A stretch of DNA of 64,000 nucleotides, from assembly GCF_023715845.1 (NCBI RefSeq), contig NZ_JAMBOR010000003.1, forward strand, positions 186,001 to 250,000. The letters are read 5' to 3'. Positions within the stretch are counted from its first letter, which is position 1; the number at the start of each line of letters is the position of its first letter. A program made the position numbers and the translations under genes. Origin of the DNA: Fictibacillus phosphorivorans (GTDB taxonomy: Bacteria; Bacillota; Bacilli; Bacillales; Fictibacillaceae). Under the pieces are notes generated by a model. That model did no database searches. It had not been told where the DNA came from and was given only the letters and a program-made list of their open reading frames with translations. Below, piece after piece: positions 16,918 through 24,533 of the stretch.

Positions 16918-16930
16918 AGCATTATAATGA

Positions 16931-17299
16931 CTATTGCTGTTGTCCATCTTCTTCAACCATTGGTCCGTAAAGCTCTTCCAAAGGTTTTGTGATCACTTTG
17001 TTCAGATCGTTGATGATCGTGCTCATGCGCTGTTCAGCTGCCATAAGCTGAGAGATTGTTTCATTTTGCTGAACTTCAGCAAATAGCTTTTGTGCTTCTT
17101 CAATCTCTTCTTGTGTCACTTCTTGTCCGCTCATTTGCTTCTGCTGAAGATTTACTTGAATATCGCGGAATTTGCCAAATAGTACTTTTGTTTCCGGATT
17201 ATTATTAACTTCATCATAGCTATTTTTTAAAGCTTGGAAGTCTTCACTGTTTCTTAGTGCTTGTTCTAGATCGTATGCAACATCATACACGTTTGCCAT
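16931..17299 (-). CDS. yheA: YlbF/YmcA-superfamily protein YheA
   Basis: A 122-residue, almost entirely helical protein. NVYDVAYDLEQALR, PETK.LF.KFRDIQ and the MAAEQRMSTIINDLNKVI block place it in the family of YlbF, YmcA and YheA, proteins that act as regulatory adaptors or RNase Y partners in other cases; YheA itself has no known role to me. ATG 17299 has GGGAGG upstream; the ATG at 17317 would overlap it. Downstream of yheB, likely one transcript. Confidence 0.88.
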   Translation of the reverse strand: MANVYDVAYDLEQALRNSEDFQALKNSYDEVNNNPETKVLFGKFRDIQVNLQQKQMSGQEVTQEEIEEAQKLFAEVQQNETISQLMAAEQRMSTIINDLNKVITKPLEELYGPMVEEDGQQQ

Positions 17300-17349
17300 T
17301 GGTATAAAACCTCCCATGAATTAAAGTACGGTACCCACTATAACAGACT

Positions 17350-18486
17350 CTACAAAAATAGTACAAGGATAGCTTGAACGAGACCAATAATTCCCCCTAA
17401 AAGCGCTCCGAGCCACGTAATCATTTTCAGTTCGCTCTTTGCTATGGAGATGATGATCTCTTCTAACCGCTGAAGCGAGAAAGTCTCGACTTGTTCTTCC
17501 ACGATTTTCGCCAAATGCATCTTCTCAAGAAGTACTTCAAGTCTCGCAGCAAAAAGATTGAGTCCCGCAGCAACTGCTTTTGGTGTCAGTTCATTGAGTA
17601 CCCATCCTTCGATTGTTTCTGCCAATGTGCTGAGAGGTGTGTCTAAATATTCTTCGATCGGCAGTCTTTTCGTAATTTCTTTTGCGAGAGCTGTGGTAAT
17701 ATCCGGTACATTCAGCATGCCAACAGCTTCTCCCATCCTTTTTTCCATAAAGCCACGGTACTCCTGCTGAAGCAGTTTCAACAATGTCTCTTTTGTATTG
17801 TCATGTTTCAGAAATTTTATAAGTTCTGGCTGTACTTTTTCAGCAATACTGACGTTTCCAAAGAACATCGAAACCATATTTACGAGCATGCCTTTATCCA
17901 TTAAAAAAGCGTCTATTCCGCTCGCTAAAGCCTTTCTTCCTTCTGGACTCTCTAAATAAAGCACACCTTTGTTCAACAGCCAGTCTACAACTTCAGGCAG
18001 CTTTTCCTCACCTGCTGCTACAAACTTTTCAGGCAGCACGTCCTTCATTTCTTTGCTGTCTGAGTCCTCGAGCATTTTTTTCATTCTGTTCACGAGCCAC
18101 GTTTCAGTTGTCGTTTGGATTCGGCTTTGAACATCTTCCACACCAAAGTCTTTTTTTAACAGTTCTTTTAATGTGATGTCGCTCTGTAAAAATCGTTTAA
18201 CCTCACCTTGAACAAGTTCTGTCATCTCTGAGCGAAAGCCTGATTCGTTCATTTTCGTCTGGACACCTTCTGCTGTCAGGAGATGCTTCGTAACGGTTTC
18301 TCCTAATTGAACAGCTAACTGGTGCCTTCTTTTTGGAATGAGTCCAGGAGTAAAAGGTACTTTGAATTTACCAATATATATAGTATTAAATGGTCTGAAA
18401 AGCATTTTAATAGCAATCAAATTCGTTAATCCGCCAATAAATGCTCCGACAATGACCATGGTTGTCAATGTAAGCCACATATTCAT
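17350..18486 (-). CDS. yheB: DUF445 family membrane protein YheB
   Basis: A 378-residue DUF445 protein, a family of inner-membrane proteins of unknown function in spore formers. One TM segment at each end (residues 5-25 and 355-377) brackets a long helical soluble region. The N-terminal GGLTNLIAIKMLFRP...PFTPGLIPKRR block is the family hallmark. GGAGAG precedes the ATG. It forms a pair with yheA as in B. subtilis. Confidence 0.9.
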   Translation of the reverse strand: MNMWLTLTTMVIVGAFIGGLTNLIAIKMLFRPFNTIYIGKFKVPFTPGLIPKRRHQLAVQLGETVTKHLLTAEGVQTKMNESGFRSEMTELVQGEVKRFLQSDITLKELLKKDFGVEDVQSRIQTTTETWLVNRMKKMLEDSDSKEMKDVLPEKFVAAGEEKLPEVVDWLLNKGVLYLESPEGRKALASGIDAFLMDKGMLVNMVSMFFGNVSIAEKVQPELIKFLKHDNTKETLLKLLQQEYRGFMEKRMGEAVGMLNVPDITTALAKEITKRLPIEEYLDTPLSTLAETIEGWVLNELTPKAVAAGLNLFAARLEVLLEKMHLAKIVEEQVETFSLQRLEEIIISIAKSELKMITWLGALLGGIIGLVQAILVLFL

Positions 18487-18559
18487 AGCATTCTCTCCAT
18501 TACTGCTTAATCTATCTTTCTAAGTATACGTCATTATAAAAGCTCCAAGCAATTTGGAC

Positions 18560-19267
18560 CTAAGGCTTACTTTCACCACCATTGTTTGAAAGCAGGTCGA
18601 CATAATAAAAGCGGTCTTTACCTGTATACATATCTTTTGCGAGTCTGAACGCACCTAACTGATACGCAATTGGAAAAGAGAAGTTCGGCCCATTAAACAC
18701 AAATGTGTGAAATTCTCCGTTTTCCCCACATACGTCATATTCTTTCGGATAATCTAAAATAAACTGTTCATCAATTACCCTTCCTATATAGGATGAATCG
18801 ATTTGATGAGTATCTACACAGCAAACGACCGTTTTAAAACCGCTATCTACGAATTCATGGATCAGCTCTTTCGAATCTTCTCCCCAAATAGGAAAAACAG
18901 GGGTCAGTCCTGTTCCCTCGAGCATTTTTTCACGATACGTCTTAACATCCTCTAAGAAAATATCACCAAACATGATGTAGGAAATCTCATCATCAATTAT
19001 TCCATCAACCGCTTCCTCCATTCGCTGTTGATAGACTTCATTCACGCAATCACGCGGGATCCACACTTTCCGAAGAGGGATGCCGAGAGCTTTGGCTTGT
19101 TCCTCCAGCATATGGTTCCGAACCCCGTGCATCGTCGTTCGGTCATAGTCTTCCGTTAGCGTAGTCAGCAGGGAATCGATTTCCCACTCACCCGATTTCT
19201 GCAATCTATGTAACGCTAGAACAGAGTCTTTCCCACCGCTGAATGAAACCACAATTTTTTTCTTCAT
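18560..19267 (-). CDS. Dph6-like adenine nucleotide alpha hydrolase (ATP pyrophosphatase)
   Basis: Cytosolic enzyme with a PP-loop SFSGGKDSVLAL (residues 8-19), followed by the diphthine-ammonia-ligase-type blocks TTMHG and YIMFGDIFLEDVKTYREKML and the C-terminal EYDVCGENGEFHTFVFNGP. The family activates carboxylates with ATP; bacterial members have no known substrate, since bacteria lack diphthamide. ATG 19267 has GAGG 6 nt away; the in-frame start at 19291 is less likely. 235 residues. Confidence 0.83.
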   Translation of the reverse strand: MKKKIVVSFSGGKDSVLALHRLQKSGEWEIDSLLTTLTEDYDRTTMHGVRNHMLEEQAKALGIPLRKVWIPRDCVNEVYQQRMEEAVDGIIDDEISYIMFGDIFLEDVKTYREKMLEGTGLTPVFPIWGEDSKELIHEFVDSGFKTVVCCVDTHQIDSSYIGRVIDEQFILDYPKEYDVCGENGEFHTFVFNGPNFSFPIAYQLGAFRLAKDMYTGKDRFYYVDLLSNNGGESKP

Positions 19268-19304
19268 ACTAATCCTCTGCCTTTGCATCATTATTTTTCT
19301 TCAT

Positions 19305-19910
19305 TTATAAAGGCGGCAACTCGAACGAATAGCCCTCCGACTTCAGTTCTGTTATCAATTCATCTAAAATGGTTACCGTTTGTTTTAGTTCATGTAAAAG
19401 AATAATAGATCCATCCTCTGCATAATTAAGGATGTTATGAACGATATGACCAGGATTTTCTTTATGCTCCCAATCGAGGCCTGCTACTTCCCATAAACAC
19501 GGGACTAGATCTAACTCCTTTAGCACATCAAGTGTATCTTCATTAAATTGACCATAGGGCGGACGGAAATATTTCATCTGTCGGCCGGTTATTTGTTCAA
19601 TATGCCGCTTATTCGATAGGATGTCATGGAACTGCTCCTTGCGAGAGAGTCTTGTCAGGTCTCTATGTCGTAATGAATGGCCGCCTATTAGATGTCCATC
19701 ATCGAGCACCCGCTGCCAAGGACGGTTTTTGTGCAACAATCGAGACTGCCAGAAGAAGATCGCTTTTACATCGTGTATTTTTAACCTATCTAAAATGGGC
19801 ACTAAAACGGAAGAAGGTCCATCATCAAATGTAAGTATAAGAGACTTTGAACGTTGATGAGCCCATTTCTGTTGATTGGTCCATATCTCTTTGTTATTCC
19901 AGTCGTACAC
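19305..19910 (-). CDS. Polysaccharide deacetylase (NodB domain), cytosolic-looking
   Basis: Metal-dependent carbohydrate esterase family 4 domain of about 200 residues. Motif 1 LTFDDGPSS (residues 26-34), motif 2 GGHSLRHRDL (His-x3-His metal ligands, about 75), motif 3 YFRPPYGQF (about 115), motif 5 IILLHEL (about 173). No signal peptide is visible, which is unusual for enzymes that trim wall polymers. The only plausible start is GTG 19910, without a clear ribosome binding site; the N-terminus is uncertain. 37 bp upstream of the ATP-pyrophosphatase gene, so probably co-transcribed. Confidence 0.82.
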   Translation of the reverse strand: MYDWNNKEIWTNQQKWAHQRSKSLILTFDDGPSSVLVPILDRLKIHDVKAIFFWQSRLLHKNRPWQRVLDDGHLIGGHSLRHRDLTRLSRKEQFHDILSNKRHIEQITGRQMKYFRPPYGQFNEDTLDVLKELDLVPCLWEVAGLDWEHKENPGHIVHNILNYAEDGSIILLHELKQTVTILDELITELKSEGYSFELPPL

Positions 19911-20038
19911 GACCGTAGATGATGTGACTCAAGGGCATTTTCTCATCCATCTCTCCTCCTTCTTTCAAATCCTTTTTGAATTCAGATTAACATTGCTATA
20001 ATAATAACAAGCTTTTCCCTGAAAGGATATGAAATTGA

Positions 20039-20920
20039 ATGCTCGATAAGTTAAAGAACCACTATAAAGAAGCGTTAACGACTGACCTTTCCTTACAATC
20101 AGGATACATGTGGTTTACCGGAGATACTGGAGAACCGTTTGGCATAAAACAAAATGTACTTTCTGATTCAGAATTACAGCTTCTGCAAAGCATATTTGAT
20201 CGATATGAGAATGAAACCATATATCGGTACACACCGGTACAGTTAAAGTGGAAAAACATCCTTTCAGGTAAAAATATTTCAGATGAACAAGAATTTTATC
20301 GTTTTATTCATTTTTTTAGTAAACAACCAATTCTTGATCACATTTCTTTCTCAGAGGCTGTCAGCGGACTTTTTCCTGAAGAAACGGTAATGCTGCTAAA
20401 TGAGGACAACAAAAGTGGCGTAATTATTGAAACATCTAAACAAACGTTTAATGACACCCCTTATGAGTCATTAAAAGATACATTGTCTACAGATTTTTAT
20501 ATTGACTTATCCATATACATTGGTTTATTCCAAACCAATAGGAATCTCGCAAAAGAGGTCTATAATCGTGAACGAAATGATTTTTTAAGTATTAAGGATT
20601 ACTTAGAGCCAAAAGCCGTTTATACGATTGCGGACCTTTTACCACTCATGCTGATTCAAAGCGCAAGTCCTGATACAAGAAATACTTTAACAGGACTGCT
20701 TGCTGGATTGATGGAAGAAGACAAAGAAACCGTTCAAACCATTAAAGTTTTTGTTGAATGCAATATGAACACCACTCTTGCTGCAAAGAAGCTCTACATT
20801 CACCGAAACAGCCTTCAATATCGTGTAGATAAGTTCTATGAACGAACAGGAATTGATGTGAAACAGTTTAAGAATGCCCTTTCTGTATACATAGCGATCT
20901 TATCGTTGGAACAGTTTTAA
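20039..20920 (+). CDS. yxkF: PucR/CdaR-type transcriptional regulator, YxkF-like
   Basis: A 293-residue regulator whose C-terminus (VFVECNMNTTLAAKKLYIHRNSLQYRVDKFYERTGID, about 235-275) is the helix-turn-helix of the PucR/CdaR family. The N-terminal part has no recognisable ligand domain. It lies directly upstream of msmX on the same strand, matching the yxkF-msmX order of B. subtilis, so a role in control of sugar uptake is inferred. An AAAGGA site lies about 12 nt before the ATG. Confidence 0.75.
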   Translation: MLDKLKNHYKEALTTDLSLQSGYMWFTGDTGEPFGIKQNVLSDSELQLLQSIFDRYENETIYRYTPVQLKWKNILSGKNISDEQEFYRFIHFFSKQPILDHISFSEAVSGLFPEETVMLLNEDNKSGVIIETSKQTFNDTPYESLKDTLSTDFYIDLSIYIGLFQTNRNLAKEVYNRERNDFLSIKDYLEPKAVYTIADLLPLMLIQSASPDTRNTLTGLLAGLMEEDKETVQTIKVFVECNMNTTLAAKKLYIHRNSLQYRVDKFYERTGIDVKQFKNALSVYIAILSLEQF

Positions 20921-20992
20921 AGCCCTCTTTGTGCACATTGCATAAAGAGGTATTTTTTATTTTGGGCAAGTCGTCCATTTACGCCTACTCTA

Positions 20993-21006
20993 TGAAAGCG
21001 TAAACT
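20993..21006 (+). promoter_or_regulatory. Candidate cre (CcpA) site 1 upstream of msmX
   Basis: TGAAAGCGTAAACT matches TGWAARCGYTWNCW at 13 of 14 positions. It lies 45 bp before the msmX start. Confidence 0.5.
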
Positions 21007-21016
21007 TAAATCATTA

Positions 21017-21030
21017 AGAAAACGTTTACA
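21017..21030 (+). promoter_or_regulatory. Candidate cre (CcpA) site 2 upstream of msmX
   Basis: AGAAAACGTTTACA matches the same consensus at 13 of 14 positions. It begins 10 bp after site 1 and ends 20 bp before the ATG, just ahead of the ribosome binding site GGAAGGGG. Confidence 0.55.
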
Positions 21031-21050
21031 CAGGAAGGGGATTTTTAATA

Positions 21051-22148
21051 ATGGCAGGCATTCAATTAAACAACATCGTTAAAAGATATGACAACAAAGT
21101 AACAGCTGTCCACGACTTCAACCTGGATATCTCGGATAAGGAATTTATCGTATTCGTAGGTCCATCCGGATGTGGTAAATCCACTACACTTCGTATGATT
21201 GCGGGACTTGAAGAAATTTCTGAAGGTGAATTAGTCATCGACGAACGTGTCGTAAATGATGTTGCACCAAAAGACCGTGACATCGCGATGGTATTCCAAA
21301 ACTATGCACTTTATCCTCACATGAACGTATATGACAACATGGCATTCGGCCTTAAGCTTCGTAAGTTTTCAAAAGACGAAATTGATAAGCGTGTTAAGGA
21401 AGCAGCTCGTATCCTTGGCTTAGAGCAATATTTAGACCGTAAACCAAAAGCTCTTTCAGGCGGTCAGCGTCAGCGTGTTGCACTAGGACGTGCGATCGTT
21501 CGTGACGCAAAAGTATTCTTGATGGATGAGCCTTTATCTAACTTGGATGCTAAACTACGTGTTCAAATGCGTGCTGAGATCACGAAACTTCACCAACGTC
21601 TTCAAACAACTACAATTTATGTAACGCATGACCAAACAGAAGCAATGACAATGGCAACGCGTATCGTTGTTATGAAAGACGGACGCATCCAGCAAGTTGG
21701 ATCTCCAAAAGAAGTGTATGACACACCTGAAAACATTTTCGTTGGCGGATTTATCGGAAGCCCTGCTATGAACTTCTTGAACGGAACGTTAGAGGATGGA
21801 TTCTTTAAGATTGGTGATACAAAGATCGCAATTCCTGGAGGCAAGATGAAAGTCCTTCAAGACAATGGATACTCAGGTAAAGACATCGTTCTCGGTATTC
21901 GTCCTGAAGACATTCATGATGAGCCTGTATTCTTAGAGTCTTCTGCAAACACGAAGATCGATGCAAAAATCGATGTAGCAGAATTGATGGGTGCTGAAAC
22001 GTTCCTTTATTCAACAGTGAGCGGACAAGATTTCATCGCCCGTGTGGATTCTCGAACGGATATCCGTAACGGACAAAGCATCTCTCTTGCATTTGATATG
22101 AACAAAGCACATTTCTTTGATAAAGAAACAGAATTGCGCATTCGTTAA
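21051..22148 (+). CDS. msmX: Multi-sugar ABC transporter ATPase MsmX (UgpC family)
   Basis: Cytoplasmic ATPase shared by several CUT1 carbohydrate importers in Bacillus. 365 residues: Walker A GPSGCGKSTT (about 37), Q-loop VFQNYALYPHM, signature LSGGQRQRVALGRAI (about 134), Walker B VFLMDEPLSNLDA, H-loop YVTHDQTEAMT, then a C-terminal TOBE-type domain (DIVLGIRPEDI). No cognate permease or binding protein is adjacent, as in B. subtilis. AGGAAGGGG precedes the ATG, and two cre-like sequences lie upstream, suggesting carbon-catabolite control. Confidence 0.95.
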   Translation: MAGIQLNNIVKRYDNKVTAVHDFNLDISDKEFIVFVGPSGCGKSTTLRMIAGLEEISEGELVIDERVVNDVAPKDRDIAMVFQNYALYPHMNVYDNMAFGLKLRKFSKDEIDKRVKEAARILGLEQYLDRKPKALSGGQRQRVALGRAIVRDAKVFLMDEPLSNLDAKLRVQMRAEITKLHQRLQTTTIYVTHDQTEAMTMATRIVVMKDGRIQQVGSPKEVYDTPENIFVGGFIGSPAMNFLNGTLEDGFFKIGDTKIAIPGGKMKVLQDNGYSGKDIVLGIRPEDIHDEPVFLESSANTKIDAKIDVAELMGAETFLYSTVSGQDFIARVDSRTDIRNGQSISLAFDMNKAHFFDKETELRIR

Positions 22149-22160
22149 TTGATCGTCTTT

Positions 22161-22196
22161 AAAAAAGCTCTGCTCAATTGTAGCAGGGCTTTTTGT
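22161..22196 (+). terminator. Terminator of msmX
   Basis: AAAGCTCTGCT/AGCAGGGCTTTTT stem-loop with a T run. Confidence 0.85.
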
Positions 22197-22327
22197 ATTT
22201 GAGGTTAACGCATCCTGATAAATGGAAATAATATGTGATGATTCGTTTTTATGTGATGATGAATACACATGAAAAACAAACCATTATTTATGTTATTTTT
22301 TTCTTTCTCGGGGAAAATGTTTAATAA

Positions 22328-22356
22328 TTGACGAAAAACATTAGGGTCATTACAAT
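22328..22356 (+). promoter_or_regulatory. SigA-type promoter of the cystine transporter operon
   Basis: TTGACG, 17-bp spacer, TACAAT; the first gene starts 48 bp after the -10 hexamer. Two direct copies of ATGTGATGAT lie just upstream (22233 and 22251). Confidence 0.7.
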
Positions 22357-22403
22357 TAATTCTATAAAAATTGTCGGGTTTAACCTGGCGAGGAGGACTT
22401 CAT

Positions 22404-23186
22404 TTGAAAAACACAGTTAAAATCATGTTAGCATTAGCCCTTTCTGCTCTTCTATTAGCAGCATGCGGCAAATCTGATGAATCTAAGGATACTGGTTCTG
22501 ATAAAGATAAAAAAGTGTTAACGATCGGTACCGAGGCTACATACCCACCATTCTCATACCGTGATAAGAAAACAAATGACATTACCGGTTATGACGTGGA
22601 AGTTGCGAAAGAAGTTGCAAAAAGACTTGATATGAAACCGAAATTTGTTGCGACTGAGTGGAAGAACATGTTCACTTCTCTTGATTCAAAGCGTTTCGAC
22701 CTTGTTGCAAACCAAGTAACGATCACCGATGAAAGAAAACAAAAATATGCTTTCTCTAAGCCTTATACGGTTTCAGGTGGTCAAATCATCGTCAATGAAA
22801 AGAACAACGATATTAAAGGCATCAAAGACTTAAAAGGAAAAGTTGTTGGAACGACACAAGGAAGTAACTATGCTGCGGAAGCTGAAAAATCTGGAGCAAA
22901 AGTAAAGTACTATAAAGGGATCGCACAAGTCTTAACGGACCTTGATGTAAATCGTGTTGATGCAGCGATGAACGATCAGCTTTTCATCTTAACTGAACTG
23001 AAGAAAACAGATTACAAAGTAAAGGCTGTCGGGGAACCTTTTAACAAGAACGAAATGGCATTTGCATTCCGAAAAGATGATAAAGAACTTGTTGAAAAAG
23101 TAAATAAAGCTCTTAAGGAAATGAAAAAAGACGGTACATTAAAAAAGATCTCTGAAAAGTATTTTGGAGAAGATGTAAGTGAATAA
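22404..23186 (+). CDS. tcyA: Amino-acid (cystine-type) ABC transporter substrate-binding lipoprotein, TcyA-like
   Basis: Extracytoplasmic solute-binding protein (family 3) of 260 residues. Type II signal peptide with lipobox LLAAC, then TIGTEATYPPFSY, GYDVEVAKEVAKRL, FTSLDSKRFDLVANQVTIT and the closing LKKISEKYFGEDVS. The ending and the DLVANQ block resemble B. subtilis TcyA (L-cystine). The start is TTG 22404, with GAGGAGG upstream; the longer frame from 22371 is not supported. Its permease overlaps by 8 bp; no ATPase gene follows. Confidence 0.85.
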   Translation: MKNTVKIMLALALSALLLAACGKSDESKDTGSDKDKKVLTIGTEATYPPFSYRDKKTNDITGYDVEVAKEVAKRLDMKPKFVATEWKNMFTSLDSKRFDLVANQVTITDERKQKYAFSKPYTVSGGQIIVNEKNNDIKGIKDLKGKVVGTTQGSNYAAEAEKSGAKVKYYKGIAQVLTDLDVNRVDAAMNDQLFILTELKKTDYKVKAVGEPFNKNEMAFAFRKDDKELVEKVNKALKEMKKDGTLKKISEKYFGEDVSE

Positions 23187-23832
23187 TCTAGTAGAGATAC
23201 TGATCGACTCCCTCCCCTATCTGTTGGAGGGAGCCGTTTTCACGATACTCATTAGCCTATTTTCTATTTTAGGAGCACTTATTTTTGGTCTTGTGATTGC
23301 CTTATGCAGAATGTCATCAAACAAGATTCTTTCGGGAATTGCCAAAGGCTATATTTCTTTTTTTAGAGGAACACCTTTATTGATTCAATTGCTGATCCTT
23401 TACAACGGGTTTACGTTTATTTATGTACCAGAGGGATGGCAGGCGGCACTTGCTGGTTTGATCCTGCATTTTAGTGCTTATATCGCTGAATCTTATCGAG
23501 GAGCTATTCAGTCCATCGAGAAAGGACAATGGGAAGCGGCGTTCTCCCTCGGGATGAACAGGTATCTCACCTATAAAGAAATCATACTGCCACAGGCTTG
23601 GCGAATATCCATTCCATCTGTGTGGAATTCGCTTATCGATATTGTTAAAGCATCTTCTCTAGCATCCGTTATTACGGTTCCAGAACTGACACTTATGGCA
23701 GATCAGATCAGTGCCTCACAGCTGATTGTGTTGCCAGTATTACTAGAAGCGGCGGTAATATACTGGATCTTAACTTCATTATTAGACGGTTTACGGGTTA
23801 TATTGGAACGACGAATAAGGTTAAGCCAATAA
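23179..23832 (+). CDS. tcyB: Amino-acid ABC transporter permease, TcyB-like
   Basis: Polar amino-acid permease (HisM family) of 217 residues, with about five TM segments and the ATPase-contact loop EAAFSLGMNRYLTYKEIILPQA (EAA motif, about 114-135). It starts at GTG 23179 within the 3' end of the binding-protein gene, with GGAG 9 nt upstream. A terminator follows at once, so the operon has only two genes and must use an ATPase encoded elsewhere (TcyC-type). Confidence 0.87.
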   Translation: MNNLVEILIDSLPYLLEGAVFTILISLFSILGALIFGLVIALCRMSSNKILSGIAKGYISFFRGTPLLIQLLILYNGFTFIYVPEGWQAALAGLILHFSAYIAESYRGAIQSIEKGQWEAAFSLGMNRYLTYKEIILPQAWRISIPSVWNSLIDIVKASSLASVITVPELTLMADQISASQLIVLPVLLEAAVIYWILTSLLDGLRVILERRIRLSQ

Positions 23833-23868
23833 GCTTCATATCCTCTAATAGGGATATGAAGCTTTTTT
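23831..23868. terminator. Bidirectional terminator after tcyB
   Basis: AGCTTCATATCC/GGATATGAAGCT stem with T run, between convergent genes. Confidence 0.88.
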
Positions 23869-24115
23869 ATGTCCATTCACCGATAAAATAAAGAACTTCT
23901 TGATGACAATCATGACAATAAAAGACATGCGGGCATTGGCTGTCTTTAAAGTCTGTTGGATAACCATCCTCCAGTTTGAGCTCATTCACTTCCATATATG
24001 GACTGTAATCATCAAAAAAATCGCTTACTCTACCTTGATCATGGACTGTTCTACCACACTCAGGACAACGTACATTTATCGTTTGAAAGTTATTGCATAA
24101 GGGACACATTCCCAT
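23867..24115 (-). CDS. Small zinc-ribbon-like protein of unknown function
   Basis: An 82-residue soluble protein with three Cys pairs: CPLC (residues 4-7), CPEC (18-21) and CPHVFYCHDC near residue 62. The first two pairs form a likely zinc ribbon. ATG 24115 has AAAGGAG at 8 nt; the longer frame from 24169 would run through the SASP terminator, so I reject it. I do not recognise the family. Confidence 0.7.
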   Translation of the reverse strand: MGMCPLCNNFQTINVRCPECGRTVHDQGRVSDFFDDYSPYMEVNELKLEDGYPTDFKDSQCPHVFYCHDCHQEVLYFIGEWT

Positions 24116-24147
24116 ATCATCTACTCCTTTGCTGACAAACCCTTTAT

Positions 24148-24173
24148 AAAAAGGAGTGGATTTCTCCACCCCT
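24148..24173 (-). terminator. Terminator of the SASP gene
   Basis: Minus strand GGGGTGGAG/CCACTCC stem followed by TTTTT. Confidence 0.8.
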
Positions 24174-24193
24174 TTACAGCCATGTTTTTAGAG

Positions 24194-24385
24194 TTAGCGA
24201 GATCCGCCTAATTGTTGTTGTCCCATTGCGACTAAACGTTTCGTGATCTCCCCACCAACGGAACCGTTAGCACGCGCTGTTGTATCTGGTCCAAGTGTTA
24301 CACCGAACTCAGATGCAATTTCATATTTCATTTGGTCGATAGCCTGTTGTGCACCAGGTACCACTAGTTTGTTTCTTCTTGCCAT
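24194..24385 (-). CDS. Alpha/beta-type small acid-soluble spore protein
   Basis: A 63-residue DNA-binding protein that coats spore DNA. It carries both family signatures: [33 protein letters not shown], including the GPR protease site around EIASE and the DNA-contact block [20 protein letters not shown] precedes the ATG. A SigG-like promoter lies upstream. Direct evidence that the organism forms endospores. Confidence 0.95.
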   Translation of the reverse strand: MARRNKLVVPGAQQAIDQMKYEIASEFGVTLGPDTTARANGSVGGEITKRLVAMGQQQLGGSR

Positions 24386-24406
24386 TTTGTTTCACCTCCT
24401 TGTTCA

Positions 24407-24436
24407 TATTGTGTATACTTCACAAAATCTGTATGC
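24407..24436 (-). promoter_or_regulatory. Candidate SigG promoter of the SASP gene
   Basis: GCATA (-35), 18-bp spacer, CACAATA (-10; consensus CATnnTA with one mismatch). Confidence 0.5.
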
Positions 24437-24497
24437 AGGGCTCTTCCTGGCAATTTATAGTGACCTTCCCACACATAAAAACAGTTCTGACATACAA

Positions 24498-24533
24498 AAA
24501 CGACTCAGCACTATAGGCTGAATCGCTTTTATT
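24498..24533 (-). terminator. Terminator of the second aldehyde dehydrogenase gene
   Basis: CGACTCAGC/GGCTGAATCG stem with A/T tracts on both sides, at the ALDH stop. Confidence 0.8.
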
